A DNA stretch of 64,000 nt, from positions 25,749,226 through 25,813,225 of the forward strand of contig CM053334.1 of the NCBI GenBank assembly GCA_028583605.1, given 5' to 3'. Under the pieces are notes generated by a model. It saw only the letters and a program-made list of their open reading frames with translations, made no database searches and was not told the DNA's origin. This document shows positions 36,101 to 47,929 of this stretch, in pieces (positions within the stretch are counted from its first letter, which is position 1; the number at the start of each line of letters is the position of its first letter). Source of the DNA: Dastarcus helophoroides (taxonomy: Eukaryota > Arthropoda > Insecta > Coleoptera > Bothrideridae). The position numbers and the translations under genes are program-made.

Positions 36101-39100
36101 AGCTTCTCTCAGGATGGTTTAAACTTGATATGATATTATATAAGAGAGAAATGTGCGGAATAAAGTGTCCAATCTAAACGCACCCTTATAGTCGTGTGTG
36201 AAAAAATTTGAATTTTTTTCATCTTATTTTTTTAAATTTTCACTTTTTGAACATTTTCAATTTGAGAATTTCCATCGTTTTAAAGATTAAATTTATTTTT
36301 AGTTTAGATATTTTTATAAAGTCATTTTTTATTCTTTTCAATCAAGTCACAATTTTTAAAAAAGTGTAAATTTTCAAAAATAGTTAACATTTCAAGAAAA
36401 GTCAAAACTATGATTTTTTTACTTATTTAAAACTTTCTGCTTTTTATTCGAATGTTTCCTTTTTTATTAATTTTGGATCTCTTCAAATATTATAGTTTTT
36501 TAAATTGTGCCAATCTCAAAAATTTATTTTTTTGAAAATGTGCCTTTTTAAAAATTTCAACTTTATCCAAAGTGCTTTTGCTTTCTAAAAAGTTTTAATT
36601 TTCTATCAATTTTGACAAATGCAAGTGCATCTTCTTTTAAATACTTCGAATTCTTTTGAAAATTTCTGCTCTTGAAATTTTTGAGGTTTCACAATTTTAC
36701 CTTTTTTCCAAATTTTGTCCTAAATTGACAATTTTTACTTATTCTGTCAATTTTCAACATTTTTCAAAAAGTTGTCCCACGTGATTAAAAATTTAAAATT
36801 GGTTTAATAATTCCGACCCAAAGTTTCTACTATTTTCAAAAACGTTGACTCTGTTTAAATCCTTACCATTTTTTAAGAAATTTTTTTAATATAGACATTA
36901 TTAAAAATGTCGAAATTCTGGCTTTCTGAAAATTTAGTTCTTTTTTTGAAGGCTTAATTTTTTTAAAGTTTTCACTTTTTAAACATTTTCATTATTTTCA
37001 AATTTCTACTATTTGTTAAAATTTTGGTTTCTAAACATTCCAAATTTCAGCCTTAAAGTCAACGGTTGGAAAAAACTTAAAAGGATCTTAAAAATCATTT
37101 CCCCCCGAAATGTACAGTAAAGCTCGAATGTTTTACCTGGAAATTTTCAATTTCTATAAACAGTAGAAATCTCTTAAAACAAGCCAACAATGCTAGAAAA
37201 TAACAATAAATTTATAAAAATATCACCTCATAAGTTTAATATTAATAATAATAAGATTTTAAAAAAATTCAAAAAGCTATCACGAAAATTCAAACTTGAC
37301 GGAAGAAAAAGCATGAAATTTATATAAAACTCTCAGCTCCTCAGATCTTTTACGATTGTGCTAGAAAATTTGTTATTAAAATAAAAATGTGAATAAAACC
37401 AGAACTTATTATAATTTTCAACTCGAAATTTTAATAGAAGTATCAAGATTTCGAAAACAAAAACCGAGAGATTACATAGGACAATTTCAACAAGCCCTTT
37501 TATAGAATTTAATTTTTAATTTCGTTTTACTGGCGAATTTCTTTAAAAATTTTCTTTTTTCTAGTTTTCAAGTAAGTGGTATCACCTAGTGTTAGGTCAT
37601 TGTGCCAAACTTCAAAAGCAAACAATTTCATTTATTTAAATAATTTAAATACTATGTCAAGTACTCTAAATTACACTAAAATTAATTTAATATATTTCAC
37701 GACGAGTCAACAAGAATCTAAAATGAAAAATAATGAAAATTTGGAGCTTTAATTTTTTATATTTTGCTCTATGGTCTTTTCTTTCATAAGCTGCGGTCTT
37801 CTGAAAATCTCTTACAAACTAAGATTTTTTTAAATCCCTTAATTTATGTGCCTAGTGCAGATAAATGTCGTTAACCTGTACATACAATGATATAATTCGA
37901 AGTAGATATGCAGATATCTATCGAAGCAGATACTTGTTATGATTGTTACTTATTAATTTATTACTTTTTTGTTATTGTTTCAGTTTCTGCTCTGGGCGTT
38001 AATATGCATGCACAAACCACTAATAATTACTCATATGTTGAGTGGGTTTACTTGTAAGTTTTTTTTTTAATTGCAATATTATTGAGCTGCCATGTGAGAG
38101 AGTGTAAATATCTGCCCCCATTAAAAAATATGGGCGCAGTTATTTGAGAAATTTATTTTCAGATAGTTGCAGAAACAGCACCACCAACAAAATTATTTTC
38201 GAGATACATCTTCTGTGAAAACTTTTATTAAATTATTTTTAAATTATCTTTTTTTATAGGTTTTTTTCAATTCCAGAATGATTGACACACTTATGAGACG
38301 AACAGCAACGCTGAGGTACCATTCTGACTTTTTATTCAAGCTTACACAACATTATCAAAAGCAGAAAGATACGATAAAAAAGTCCCGTGATTTTACTAAC
38401 CAGGTAATTTTCAATAATATAATAAGAGTCTTTTGATGAGAAAGAATAAAGTTAATTTAAGTTGTGTGCTTGCTGCAAAAACAAATCAAGACATTTGTCA
38501 GCAAGAACAAGACAAGACAAAGACAAAAAGTTCTTTAGCGAAAACAAAATTTCTTGGCAAAAAAATTAGCTAGAAGCAAGATTTTTTGCTTTTTTTAATG
38601 TTTTTCTAAAATAAGCTCTGGAACAGAGGTTTTCAACCTTTTCGAATACGCAATACTTTTTTGTTTTGGTGGAACAGACTAGTTCAAAAATTAAAACACA
38701 ATTCTTGTCCCTTGAAACCAAGAAAGATTTAAAAAACAATGAAGGTTGCTCTAGATTTAGCTGAAATATGCAGTTTCATTCGGGTCACCCAATCGCTGAC
38801 AAAAACGCTTGCCGGTGACAATTCACCCTCTGTGGTTGGTATGTCAGATGTAAAAAGATTAAATAACAGTGAGGCCAGTACTGAGCCTTGTGGTAGGCCA
38901 TTGTTAATGAGTCTGGTCTTGCTAATTTTTCCATCCAAAATCATTCGGAAACATCTATTGCCAAACATATTTTGTATTAAACGGGTCTTTGCTTGACTGG
39001 GTACAACCCTTAATAGCTTGCAGACTAACCCCTCCTTCCAGACAGTGACATAGGCCGGTTAGGTCTAGGAACACCGCTGATATTCTTAAGTTGTGTTGAA

Positions 39101-42100
39101 AGCCGGCCTCTATGTATGACGTTAATGCTAGTACCTGATCGCAGCAGCTGAATCCTGCTTGCTTAGCTGGGATGTGCTCCAAGATGGGGTCGCAGATCCT
39201 GTTATATATTAAGCGCTCGAGTAGTTTATATGTGCTGCTAAGAAGAGCTATTGGTGTGTAGCTTTGGGGCTGGTCTGCTGGTTTTCCGGTTTCAGTAAGA
39301 CTATGATCTTGGCTTTTTTGAACTCTTTTAGGAGATGGCCAGTTTCCAATATGTTGGAAAAGAATTTTGACAGCCATTTTACTTGTTTTTTTCAGCATGT
39401 ATGATAAAGTCTGGGTGGACTTCGTCAAATCCTGGGACTTTCTTTAATTTCATGTCTTTTATTGCGGTAATGACTTCTGCTTCAGTGTACGGCCTGGTGA
39501 GATAGATTCCATATGAGAGGTTATTTTTAACGTTGTCAGCCCTCTCTTGATATCTATGGTGTGCTGTTCATCAGATGGGGCTCTGGATAATTTCACAATT
39601 TTTTTGCAGCCTGATTTGGGGAGAAGATGGAGTTTCTTTTCACTGGTGCAGCTGATCCGCCGAGTTTACGCAGGAAGCTCCATGCCTTTCTGCTTAATCG
39701 GGTGATGTCTGTCCATTGTTGTCTTCTGGCAGAGTCAAGACTGTGTAATAGATCATCGGCGGTCATGGGTCTCCACTTTCGGGGGAATGAATCGGATGCA
39801 CTTTTCTAGATCGGTGTGATAGTCTCCCCAGTCAGCTTTCTGGAAGTTTTATCTGGGTCTAGGAATGGAGTTAATTGTGGATATTGAGAGGCCGACATTC
39901 AGTATGATCAGCCTGTGGTAACTATGTGGAAAGTTGGCAACGATAGTTCTTTGGGTGGGCAATGGTTTGCCTTTGTTAGTGGTTATGAAAAACAAATCAG
40001 AATTGTAATCTCTTCTCCATGCAGCCGAGTGAAATGTTCCCAGTTCTTTGGCATTAAATATAAGGTACATGTTGTTTTCTTCGACCCAGTCGAGGATTCT
40101 TTCACCACATTCGTTGGTTTGGGCACATCGCCACATCTCATTGTGGCTAGACTAGAAAGGACTACGTCAGGCCGTTGTTGATTTGGAGGTTTGTATATAT
40201 TTATGATGTTTTTTTTCGTTTACCCTTATATTTACCATATGTATGTCATTTTTGAATGTGGCAAAGAAGAATTGGACATTCTCGATGTCGTTGCGGACGT
40301 ATGTGACGACTCTATAACACTGTCATCAAGCAGAAATTTTTTGAAATAGTCGCATTTGGATATGCTAATTCTTTCTATGTTTGGCTGGCAGACGCGAACT
40401 AAGGGCCCAAGTCTCTTGGTAGTTGGGCTCTGATATGAACCGTTATCGAAATTTTCGTTTTTAGTTAGCATACTTAGATTGCCAGGAGATCCTTTGAATT
40501 GTCTAGCGGCCAGTTTTTTTGTAGACTATTTAGCCCTGATGTGACCACGTTGCCCGGGGTGCACCCGGAGGAGGCTAGTCTACATTGCACCCCTAATCTT
40601 TAATTAAAAAAATGTTCGGTTTTTCCTGAAAAATCAAAAACGTTGTAATTTTAAGTTTAAACTGAAATTTTTAAATTTGAGCTTCAGATTCCTCGTATAG
40701 GATAGATATTCCAGAAAAAGAGCACGAAATCATTACTAAAACAGTGTTTTTAATTTGAAGTGTAATCTTTAATTATCATATTTTTTCTCAACATTTTTAA
40801 TTTAAATTTCGATTTTTTTTTAATAAATTTTGCAAGGGTTTTCGTTTTAGGAGCGTCTATCACCAATTAATTTTTTATTTTGTATTTACATGATGTTATT
40901 TTTTAAACTGATCATGTTGCAACTAATTCTGAATCTGTTTTATTGTTGCTTCTGATCAAAACAAACAGGCCAGCAAGAAAAAGAAAAGGCAGGACTCTTA
41001 TTAGCAAGATCAATCAAGAAATTGGCAAGACAAGATTAAACAACTCCTTGTCTTACTTAGCAAAATAAGACAAGAAATTAGGTACCAGGACAAGAAATCT
41101 TGCTTTGTGCATCGCTAATACACTGTATAAATACTAGTACCTCTAAGTTATCAAGTTATTATCCTTTATTTTTAAATTGAAATGCATACAGGACTTATTT
41201 CTTTCAGGTCGTTTCAGACAAGAAAAAAGAATACCTTAAAGAAAGAATGGAGAATCATGAAGTTGTTACTGATGGTGAGAAATAAAAATAACTAAATTCC
41301 CCCACTATACATGCTATTACTAGTCTTAGTTTTGGTTAATTACAAAAAATCTGTTGTAGAATTGTAAATTATAAGTTTTTTTTTAGAATCCCCCAAATCA
41401 AAAACTTTTCTCGAGTATCTCATAGAACTGTCTTATAATCAAGAGAAGCTATCTAATGATTATATTAGGGGAGAAGTTGATACATATGCTGCCGCGGTAT
41501 GTGCTTAAATAAATTTATTTTTCATATTAAATATTTTGAAATATTTTGTTGGTTGTTGATTGCACTGACATAAAACAATTGGGATGCTAGATTTATGAAA
41601 ACTAAACCATAAGATATAGTTCCAATATTCAAAACGTAACAAATCTGTGTCATATACAAAAAACTGATGTACCGATTTTTTATGTAGACAATCAACGACT
41701 TTGTTAACTAAATACAGTCAAGCCTATCTACAACGAACTTCCATATACCGAATTCCTCTACATAGGGGAAAATGGGGGCAGATTCAACCTTAGGGCATAT
41801 TCAACCAAGCCCTTTTAAAGGGCACCCTGATTTAAATTTAGCTTCATAAGGCTCCTATGTAGCTTTTCATACGTCAGAACACTCACCAGGAAAATTACAT
41901 TACTCTACATGTTCATTTTTTAGTGTTTAAACAAAATTGAGCAAAAATCAGATTTTAAGTTAATTTTTTGATTTTCAATTTTTTCAGACGAATTTTCTAA
42001 ATTTGATCTGTAACGGGCTGCATTCGATATATATTAAATGGTAGATTGTTAATATTTATAGTACCCCAAGCGAAAGAGGCGCATCCAAGGGACGTTCTTC

Positions 42101-45100
42101 AGTTTCTCAACAAGGTTGGGTGGCTGAATGAATGACCAAGAATACCTCAATCACGCACAATGGGCCTGGAAAGGGCGGCCTAAGTGCTGGCCTAAACTTT
42201 AGGCAACCCACAACGAATCCAGAATCCAGACCCCAAGCGTAAAATTATAGGCAGTGGAAAAAAAATATTTTTTCAAAAATTTAACATGGGGCAGATTCGA
42301 CCAGCATTGGATGGGACAATTTCAACCACTGGCTTAGTGTGTTCTAATAATCTTAGCGTGGTTTCTGTCCCATGATGTAACTTTTTCTTTTGCCGGAATA
42401 TTGTATTATTTACGATGATTAAAAATTATGGAAAAAAAATTAATTTTGAAGTTTGATGAGTGTAGGTTTAAAAATCCGATTAAATATGTTTGGCTCCATA
42501 ATAGATGTGATTTTCAACTGGTGACATTTCCGCTAAAAACATATAAAATGCTGTGTAGAAAAAGAATTAAACAAAATTAATTCAAATATCAAATTAAATT
42601 TTTATACCAAAAATCACTAAGTTACATATATCCGTTGGTCAGTGATACATCACCAGCTGATCAAGGTAACATAGTTTTAAAGTTTTCAAGTCCAAATTTT
42701 GCAGAAAATGTCGTTTTTATTTAAGGTTAACCGCACATATTGCAATGTTTACTAACCTCAACGTTATTGTTTTGAATCTTACTTCAAACATGTTTCGCCA
42801 ATTTTTTATTTCACTTGCAAAATACATAATATGCTTATTTAAGTAGAAAAATCATTTTTGTTTGACTGTGTAAAAGAATATGTATTTATATCTCGTGGTT
42901 GAAATCACCCCATCATTTGGTTGAATGTATCCCGCTAGTGGGGCAGTTTCAACCATTTCTAAGGTTTTTGTTAACGCTGATTGCTGGTACTAAAATTACT
43001 TTTAAATCGCTGAAAGTTAGTCAGTCTTGTAAATAAAGGTTTATAGAATACCCAGCCCATAGTTACCAGAATTTTCTAATACAACTTCAAAAATGGCATA
43101 TTGATTAAAAAATGGTTAAATCTGCCCCCCTTACCCCTAACAAACTTTTTCACAAAACGCAGCATTTTAAGTAGATTTACATATAAAATTACCTCCATTT
43201 AACGAACAATCTCCATAGAGCGAATTTTTAAACCAAGATTTTGCAAGGTTTAATTAGTTTTTAAATGCTTCCATTTAGAACAATTTCCTTATTTTTGAGA
43301 TACCCATACCAATGACTTTCCAATGTTTAATTAGCTTTTAATCCAATCGGTTAAGAGAAAGTTCTTAATTTTTGGGATATCCCATGCTAATGGTTTTGTT
43401 TGCCTGTTTGCACAAAAAGCTAGTTTCTTCTGCCAGAAGAGTAAGAAGTGTAAAATTGCAAAAACAATATCGAAAAAACCATTTTCATGCTCAGCGAAAA
43501 AGTTCAATTGATCAATGGTGTTATAATAAGAATTTAAATAAAAATGACATCCCCAAATCGCCATCAACTTTTAAATCCCTGCAAGCATATGAACTTTTAC
43601 ATATAATTTGTGTATTTTTGATGTTACCTCCCTATAACGAAAACTCCTTTATAAGGAAATTTTTTGTAGGATTTAGGAATTCGCTATAGGGAGGTCTTAC
43701 TGAACTACTAATTTGAGCACTTATATTATTATTAGGACCTTAAATTTGGTTATACGTGCCTGTACTTGTAATAATATTAAATATTACTTCAGGGATGTGA
43801 CACAACCCCCACTGCCCTGGCGTTTCTAATGATAGCTTTAGGCATAAATCAAGAGGTTCAGGTAAAGAAGTATTACGTTTACTTGTAATTAAAGATTAGA
43901 AAAGTTGGCATGTAGTAGTTAGATTTAATTTTTCCTGTAGAAAAAATTATAGCAGTTTAAAATGTCCGAATATAAATTATAAAAATTTTTTTCTGAAACA
44001 AAATACCGACATCTTTTTCTGCTATTTTTTCTGTTCATCTACTGATGTTTACCTCTTAGTCTCATCCATACTTGACTGTTTTATTTTCTTTAGTCTCATT
44101 TATTCTTCTGTTTTTATTCAGCAAAAAGCATATGAAGAGGTAATAGATATAATTGGATACGACAGAGATCTCACGTATGAAGACCTACCAAAACTCAAAT
44201 ATCTAGAAAGAATGGTCAAAGAATCATTACGGGTGTTCCCGGTGGCACCATTTATGATCAGAAAAACTACAGAAGATATTGATCTAAGTAAGTTACTTGA
44301 CCAAAGATTCACTCCATCAAAACGTATTTTCATTTCAGAGGATGGGATCATTCTTCCAGCCAATTCCTCCATAGTAATAGGTTGTCTACATTGCCATCGG
44401 GATTCGGCCAACTGGAGGGATCCCCTTAAATTTGACCCAGATAGATTCCTCCCAGAAAAAATGTCCAAGCAACATCCATATTCGTATACATCATTTTCCA
44501 ATGGACCCAGAAATTGCATTGGTAAGTTAACAATAATTAAAACTACAGCAATGTATAGGTGATTTACAGGATTCTAGTAAGATATTTTACTCTTAATAAC
44601 TTTTGTGGCTTTAGCTACATCGTACATAACCCGGTTGTAACAATTTTATCGTGAATTCAGCTTATCCTATGCAGTTAAGCTGCTGCCAAATTATTAACTT
44701 GGCATCTGATTCTATTCTATGAAGTACACTAATTAAATAATACTTATACTGATTTTATCTATAAGTATCCAAGTAACAAAGTGATTTTGGTATTTGCCTC
44801 ACATAAAATTTCTACCTTTTTATCTGTTAGATATCAGCTCAGCATGTTATTTCGCATATAAAGCGATCTAGTAATTCCTGATTCTAAAAATCTTGAAAAG
44901 ATTTCTGATCTTATTAACGACGATTTAGCTCAAAATATTTTAAGAAATTAGCAAGGCCACTAGTCCCGTTATGTAAATTCATAAAGGTCCCAAAAAGAAA
45001 GATTAATACTTCGTGAATTGTAACCATTTTAGTTCCAAACTGATTCCGAAAAACTGCTACTAAAATAATTAACTTAACTAACTGACTGAGTAATTAACTC

Positions 45101-45561
45101 ACTAACACTGCTTGATTAACTAACTAAATCATTAACTGTTTAACTAACTAACTGAGGGAAAGACGAACCGCGTGAATTTATAGGTGCTGTTCCGGTTTCT
45201 AGAACAGTCGTGCAGATAAGATTTAATGCTTACGGAAAAGTCTAGAGCCCTTATCGCCGTATAATTCATTATCGCGGCCGTTTCCCATTATACCATTTTT
45301 TCAGAGAGTTCCTTACTAAATTTTATCACTACATTTTGTTACAGTATTATTTTTTTATCATATTTTATTGCTTATTGACTTTATTGCTCTTTTGCAGGTT
45401 TAAGATATGGCATGATGGTCGTGAAAACTGTAGTTGCAATGCTATTAAGAAAATATATCATTAAAAGTGGATATAAAAGCATTGAAGAAGTGGAATTGAC
45501 GGCAGGTATAATGCTGAGGCCTGTAAATGGGTTTAAAGTTTCAGTTGAAGTCAGGGAATGA
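33105..45561 (+). CDS. Cytochrome P450 gene 2, CYP4-like, complete, 11 exons, 513 aa
   Basis: Exons: 33105-33306, 34230-34427, 34480-34665, 37984-38053, 38277-38403, 41208-41274, 41387-41496, 43793-43861, 44122-44287, 44339-44521, 45398-45561. All introns are GT-AG; the sum is 1542 nt with no internal stop, a normal CYP4 length (about 500 aa). Seen: hydrophobic anchor about residues 14-33, basic stretch (LRRSRQK), hinge PGPAGLPIIG, C-helix WKKTR (W137, R141), I-helix AGCDTT (320-325), ExxR E377-R380, FDPDRFLPE, heme loop FSNGPRNCIG with Cys458. The family is an ER-anchored monooxygenase of fatty acids, hormones or xenobiotics; substrate unknown here. The start codon is the first ATG before the anchor. 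A strong acceptor (TTTTTAG, ending 33094) 10 bp upstream suggests a 5'UTR intron. The CYP4 I-helix Glu is Ala320. Intron 5 holds a LINE, intron 7 a nested set of elements, intron 10 a solo LTR. Confidence 0.94.
33307..34229. other. Intron 1 of P450 gene 2, with a segment repeated in intron 3
   Basis: 33690-34215 resembles 37060-37610 in order and orientation (words such as GTAGAAATCTCTT and TGGTATCACCTA). Otherwise AT-rich. Confidence 0.6.
34935..35560 (+). mobile_element. RTE-like LINE C-terminal fragment
   Basis: The + strand reads KKIKYLGQLLNENWDNS, VAFVRMKKILC, then after a frameshift a 152-codon frame (35072-35530) with MVKCYVFSVLLYKVESWTL, LEAFEMWSYRRMLRINWMD, MSYFGHVMRHPE, and GRRGPGRLRTSWLRNLRQWF to the natural C-terminus TNMITNIR. 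It is the same block as at 11925-12420 on the other strand. A dead 3' fragment in intron 3 of P450 gene 2. Confidence 0.8.
35726..36185. mobile_element. PIF/Harbinger-like MITE copy 2, 460 bp, TTA target
   Basis: Left end GGATGGATTTAGATTGGAG and right end (reversed) GGGTGCGTTTAGATTGGAC, with TTA at 35723-35725 and 36186-36188. It shares ends and the inner GATAGCTTCTCTCAG word with copy 1 at 30420. Confidence 0.8.
36186..37610. repeat. Segment paralogous to 29340-30745 plus 33690-34215
   Basis: The order of diverged words follows first the T-rich block upstream of gene 2 and then its intron 1, skipping about 3 kb that includes the foldback element and exon 1. Seen by eye only; identity is perhaps 70-80%. 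Confidence 0.6.
37611..37983. other. End of intron 3 of P450 gene 2
   Basis: AT-rich; nothing recognised apart from the acceptor TTTCAG before exon 4. Confidence 0.5.
38691..38755 (+). repeat. Dispersed repeat copy abutting a LINE
   Basis: Same core (CTTGTCCCTTGAAACCAAG, GGTTGCTCTA) as at 10821, 12418 and 51178; the match stops at the LINE junction. Confidence 0.6.
38757..40580 (-). mobile_element. Decayed Jockey-like LINE in intron 5 of P450 gene 2
   Basis: Minus strand, right to left: endonuclease start (KRLGPLVRVCQPNIE, CDYFKKFLLDDSV) about 40440; endonuclease C-terminus (CGERILDWVEENNMYLIFNA, 40136-39849); RT finger (QSYTPIALLSSTYKLLERLIYNRI, palm AVFLDLTG; 39428-38955); RT palm and thumb (NNGLPQGSVLASLLFNLFTSDIP; 38968-38729). 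The FADD region is lost by deletion: KFGYADDIA-like sequence is replaced by VFVSDWVTRMK. Frames are broken several times and the 3' part of ORF2 is absent. GC content is higher than the host introns. Confidence 0.8.
41765..43137. mobile_element. Non-autonomous TA-target element (GGGG...GGGGGCAGATT ends), middle layer of nest
   Basis: Ends GGGGAAAATGGGGGCAGATT and, reversed, GGGGTAAGGGGGGCAGATTT are flanked by TA (41763-41764, 43138-43139). Internal copies of GGGGCAGATTCGACC occur near 42288 and, inverted or variant, near 42900-42955. No transposase seen. Lies in intron 7 of P450 gene 2. Confidence 0.8.
42073..42229 (+). mobile_element. RNase H-LINE family, 157-bp 5'-truncated copy D with 10-bp TSD
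   Basis: The last 157 bp of the family seen at 9154, 23219 and 31581, here in + orientation (FLNKVGWLNE still readable). Perfect ACCCCAAGCG duplications lie at 42063-42072 and 42230-42239. Inner layer of the nest. Confidence 0.92.
45019..45343 (-). mobile_element. Solo LTR, family shared with 61617 and 62299
   Basis: Begins TGTAACC and ends TGTTACA. Its middle (GTTTCTAGAACAGTC, AGATAA, TTATCGCGGCCGTTTCCC) matches the two LTRs near the right end, and CTAACTGACTGAG-type runs match their downstream region. Flanks GAAT and GTAT share three of four bases. No internal retroelement sequence. Lies in intron 10 of P450 gene 2. Confidence 0.65.
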
Positions 45562-45637
45562 TTACCTGTAAAAGAATGAAACAACCAACTGCAATAGATC
45601 TAAAGAGTATATTTTGAATGTCTTGTAATTAAAATCA

Positions 45638-45643
45638 AATAAA
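45638..45643 (+). promoter_or_regulatory. Poly(A) signal AATAAA of P450 gene 2
   Basis: AATAAA lies 77 bp after the gene 2 stop codon, in a position equivalent to the gene 1 signal. Confidence 0.6.
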
Positions 45644-47929
45644 ACAATTTAAATCATAACAATTGCTTTCTTTGAAAGATCCAAAAATTATGATCAGTTT
45701 TACGTAAGCTACACAAAACTACATATTGTCACCAAATGAAACAAACAGAATAGTAAAAATGAGATATCAACTGTTTGGATTAAAGTTTTTAAGGATGTTC
45801 CGGATGCGCACCCCGTTTTATAGCTTACACGGGAATATTAATTTTCTTTTCGACATTAAACTCAACCCTATACTTCCCTTAAAATATTAAGTTTTAAGCA
45901 TAAGTTAAATTCAACTTCGAAATTTTTCAAATTTCGACTTTAATATTAAAATGTCCATTACATTTTTTGAATCTCTAGAGTCAAGTTTTGATGAATTTGA
46001 ATAAAAATTAGTCAATCAACACTCAATTATTTGGCCAAAATTAAAACCTAACACTAAACTGTTTGTAATATTACACCAAAGTATACCCACGAAAAATAAA
46101 ATATAAAGCAGTAAATAACTTTTTATTTACTTTTCGATGAATTTTTTGGTAGTTTACTTTGGAAAAGAAAACTTAAAGAATTGGAGAAAATTTTCAATAT
46201 TATAACGAAGTTTAATGTTTGTCAAATTTTGTTTTTAAACTTTACACATTTTTCAGTTTCAACTTCAAATTTTTGGAAAAAAAAGTCGACTTTTAGAAAT
46301 CGAAATATAAATTTCGAGGAAAAAACAAGAAATTAATTAAAAAAAAACAGTAACACTTTCTACATTTTCAAAATCAAATCAAAATCCAAAAAGAATATTT
46401 TAATTAATAAAAATATTTTCAAAACGTTGGTGTTATTTTGAAATTTTAAAATTTCGAAAAAAAATTTAACGAACAATACGAACAATAAACTATTTTAACT
46501 CAAAGCAAATCAATATTAAAGTGGATATTTTGAAATTTATTTTACATAAATTTCAAATATTTTTTTTAAATATTGAGTCTTCTCTCAAATTTCGAGTTAG
46601 ATTTTAAAAATATTGTATTGCTTTTTTAATTTAACTTTTAAACCAAAATTTTGAGAAAAAATTCCTGAATTTGTTGAAAGAAAGTTTCAGGAAAAACTCA
46701 AGAAAAAATTGACTCCTGAAATTTTGCAAAATGTTCAGTTTATTAAATATTTGTTGTGATTTTTAAATTTAATAATGACGTACTACATTTTTTTCGTATT
46801 TTTAATTTAAGATTCCAAATTTTAAGTTTTTTTAAAAATCTTAAGCTTCAAGTGAAATATAGAGCTCAAATTTTGAAACTTTGGAAAAACATTTAAATAT
46901 ATCAGTTTAAAATTAAATATTTAAGTTTAAAAGCAAAAACTGAAACAGAACCTCAAAATTTTATGAATTTTTTAAATTATATATATAAAAATGTTGATCT
47001 AAAACTCAAAATGTAGGCTTTTCTCTTAAAATTTTTAGTTATGGTTTCAAAGTTATATAAAACCTTTGAATCTTTTTATAAAATTTGCAAATGAAAATAA
47101 AAAATATGTGTACCTTCTTTTTGCCATATTTTAATTTTTGATTAAATTTTTTTTATAACTTTAAATTTTTTCTTCTTGTTTCAACCGTGTTCTTAAAATT
47201 TCTAGAAAAGTGTTTAACGTTTCTAAGACCCTATGTTTTTATTTCGTGCTTGAAATCAAAATGTTTGGATAATTTCAAAGAGCGAAGTTTTTAATTTTCA
47301 GAGAAGTAAACATTTCGAAAAAATTCTATATTTATACATTTAGGTAGTATTGCCCACACATTGCCAATTACTGAAGCGATACTGAAACTATTCCAGATAC
47401 TCCTAATCCACTATTATATTCAAAAAGATTAAACAACTTTTGTCCATTTTCTATGTAGTCATGATGTAAATAAATTATTTAAAATCGACGCCAGCGTCAT
47501 TTAACAGTAGGGCACAGTCCTGCGTTAGCTTTATCCGTAGAATTTCTTTAATATACCTAATGGTCTAACCGCGTCATTAGCGAGATAGCACTCATCTTTG
47601 CTACCCAATATATAGCTCTGGAGACCTTCTAGTTAAACATGATCGTATATATCAACGAATTTTAACAAAACATCATTCTGCATTCTGCAAGAATTCTTAC
47701 AGCTTTGCATATTTGAATAAGTTAGTTAAATTACCTATATTTAATCTAATTCTATATAGAAGGACGTATATTTGAACAACATCCCCATCTATCGCTACCT
47801 TACTGCAATATGTTAGATCTGGTCCTTAAAACCAGAGTCATATCCGTCAATTTAACAAATTTATAAACACTTCTTAATTTACTTTACCGATAACAATAAT
47901 TATAAATTTACTTTATTGTTAACTATGCC
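45644..47929. other. AT-rich intergenic DNA after P450 gene 2
   Basis: Strongly AT-rich with A- and T-run texture (45840-47340), perhaps a diverged relative of the T-rich blocks. No gene recognised. Confidence 0.5.

Larger units (their letters stand above)
41715..43701. mobile_element. Pogo/Tigger-like element, outer shell of a nested insertion
   Basis: Left end CAGTCAAGCCTATCTACAAC and right end (reversed) CAGTAAGACCTCCCTATAGC are inverted. Repeated subterminal units of the ATAACGAAC/AATTCC type recur at 43198-43235 and 43632-43690. TA precedes the left end; the right flank is AA, so the target duplication is worn. It is interrupted by the element at 41765-43137. Confidence 0.65.

Noticed and set aside
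43372..43689. 105-codon + strand frame
   Set aside because: Lies within the right part of a pogo-like element with no recognisable protein motif; the opposite strand is open too. Chance frame.
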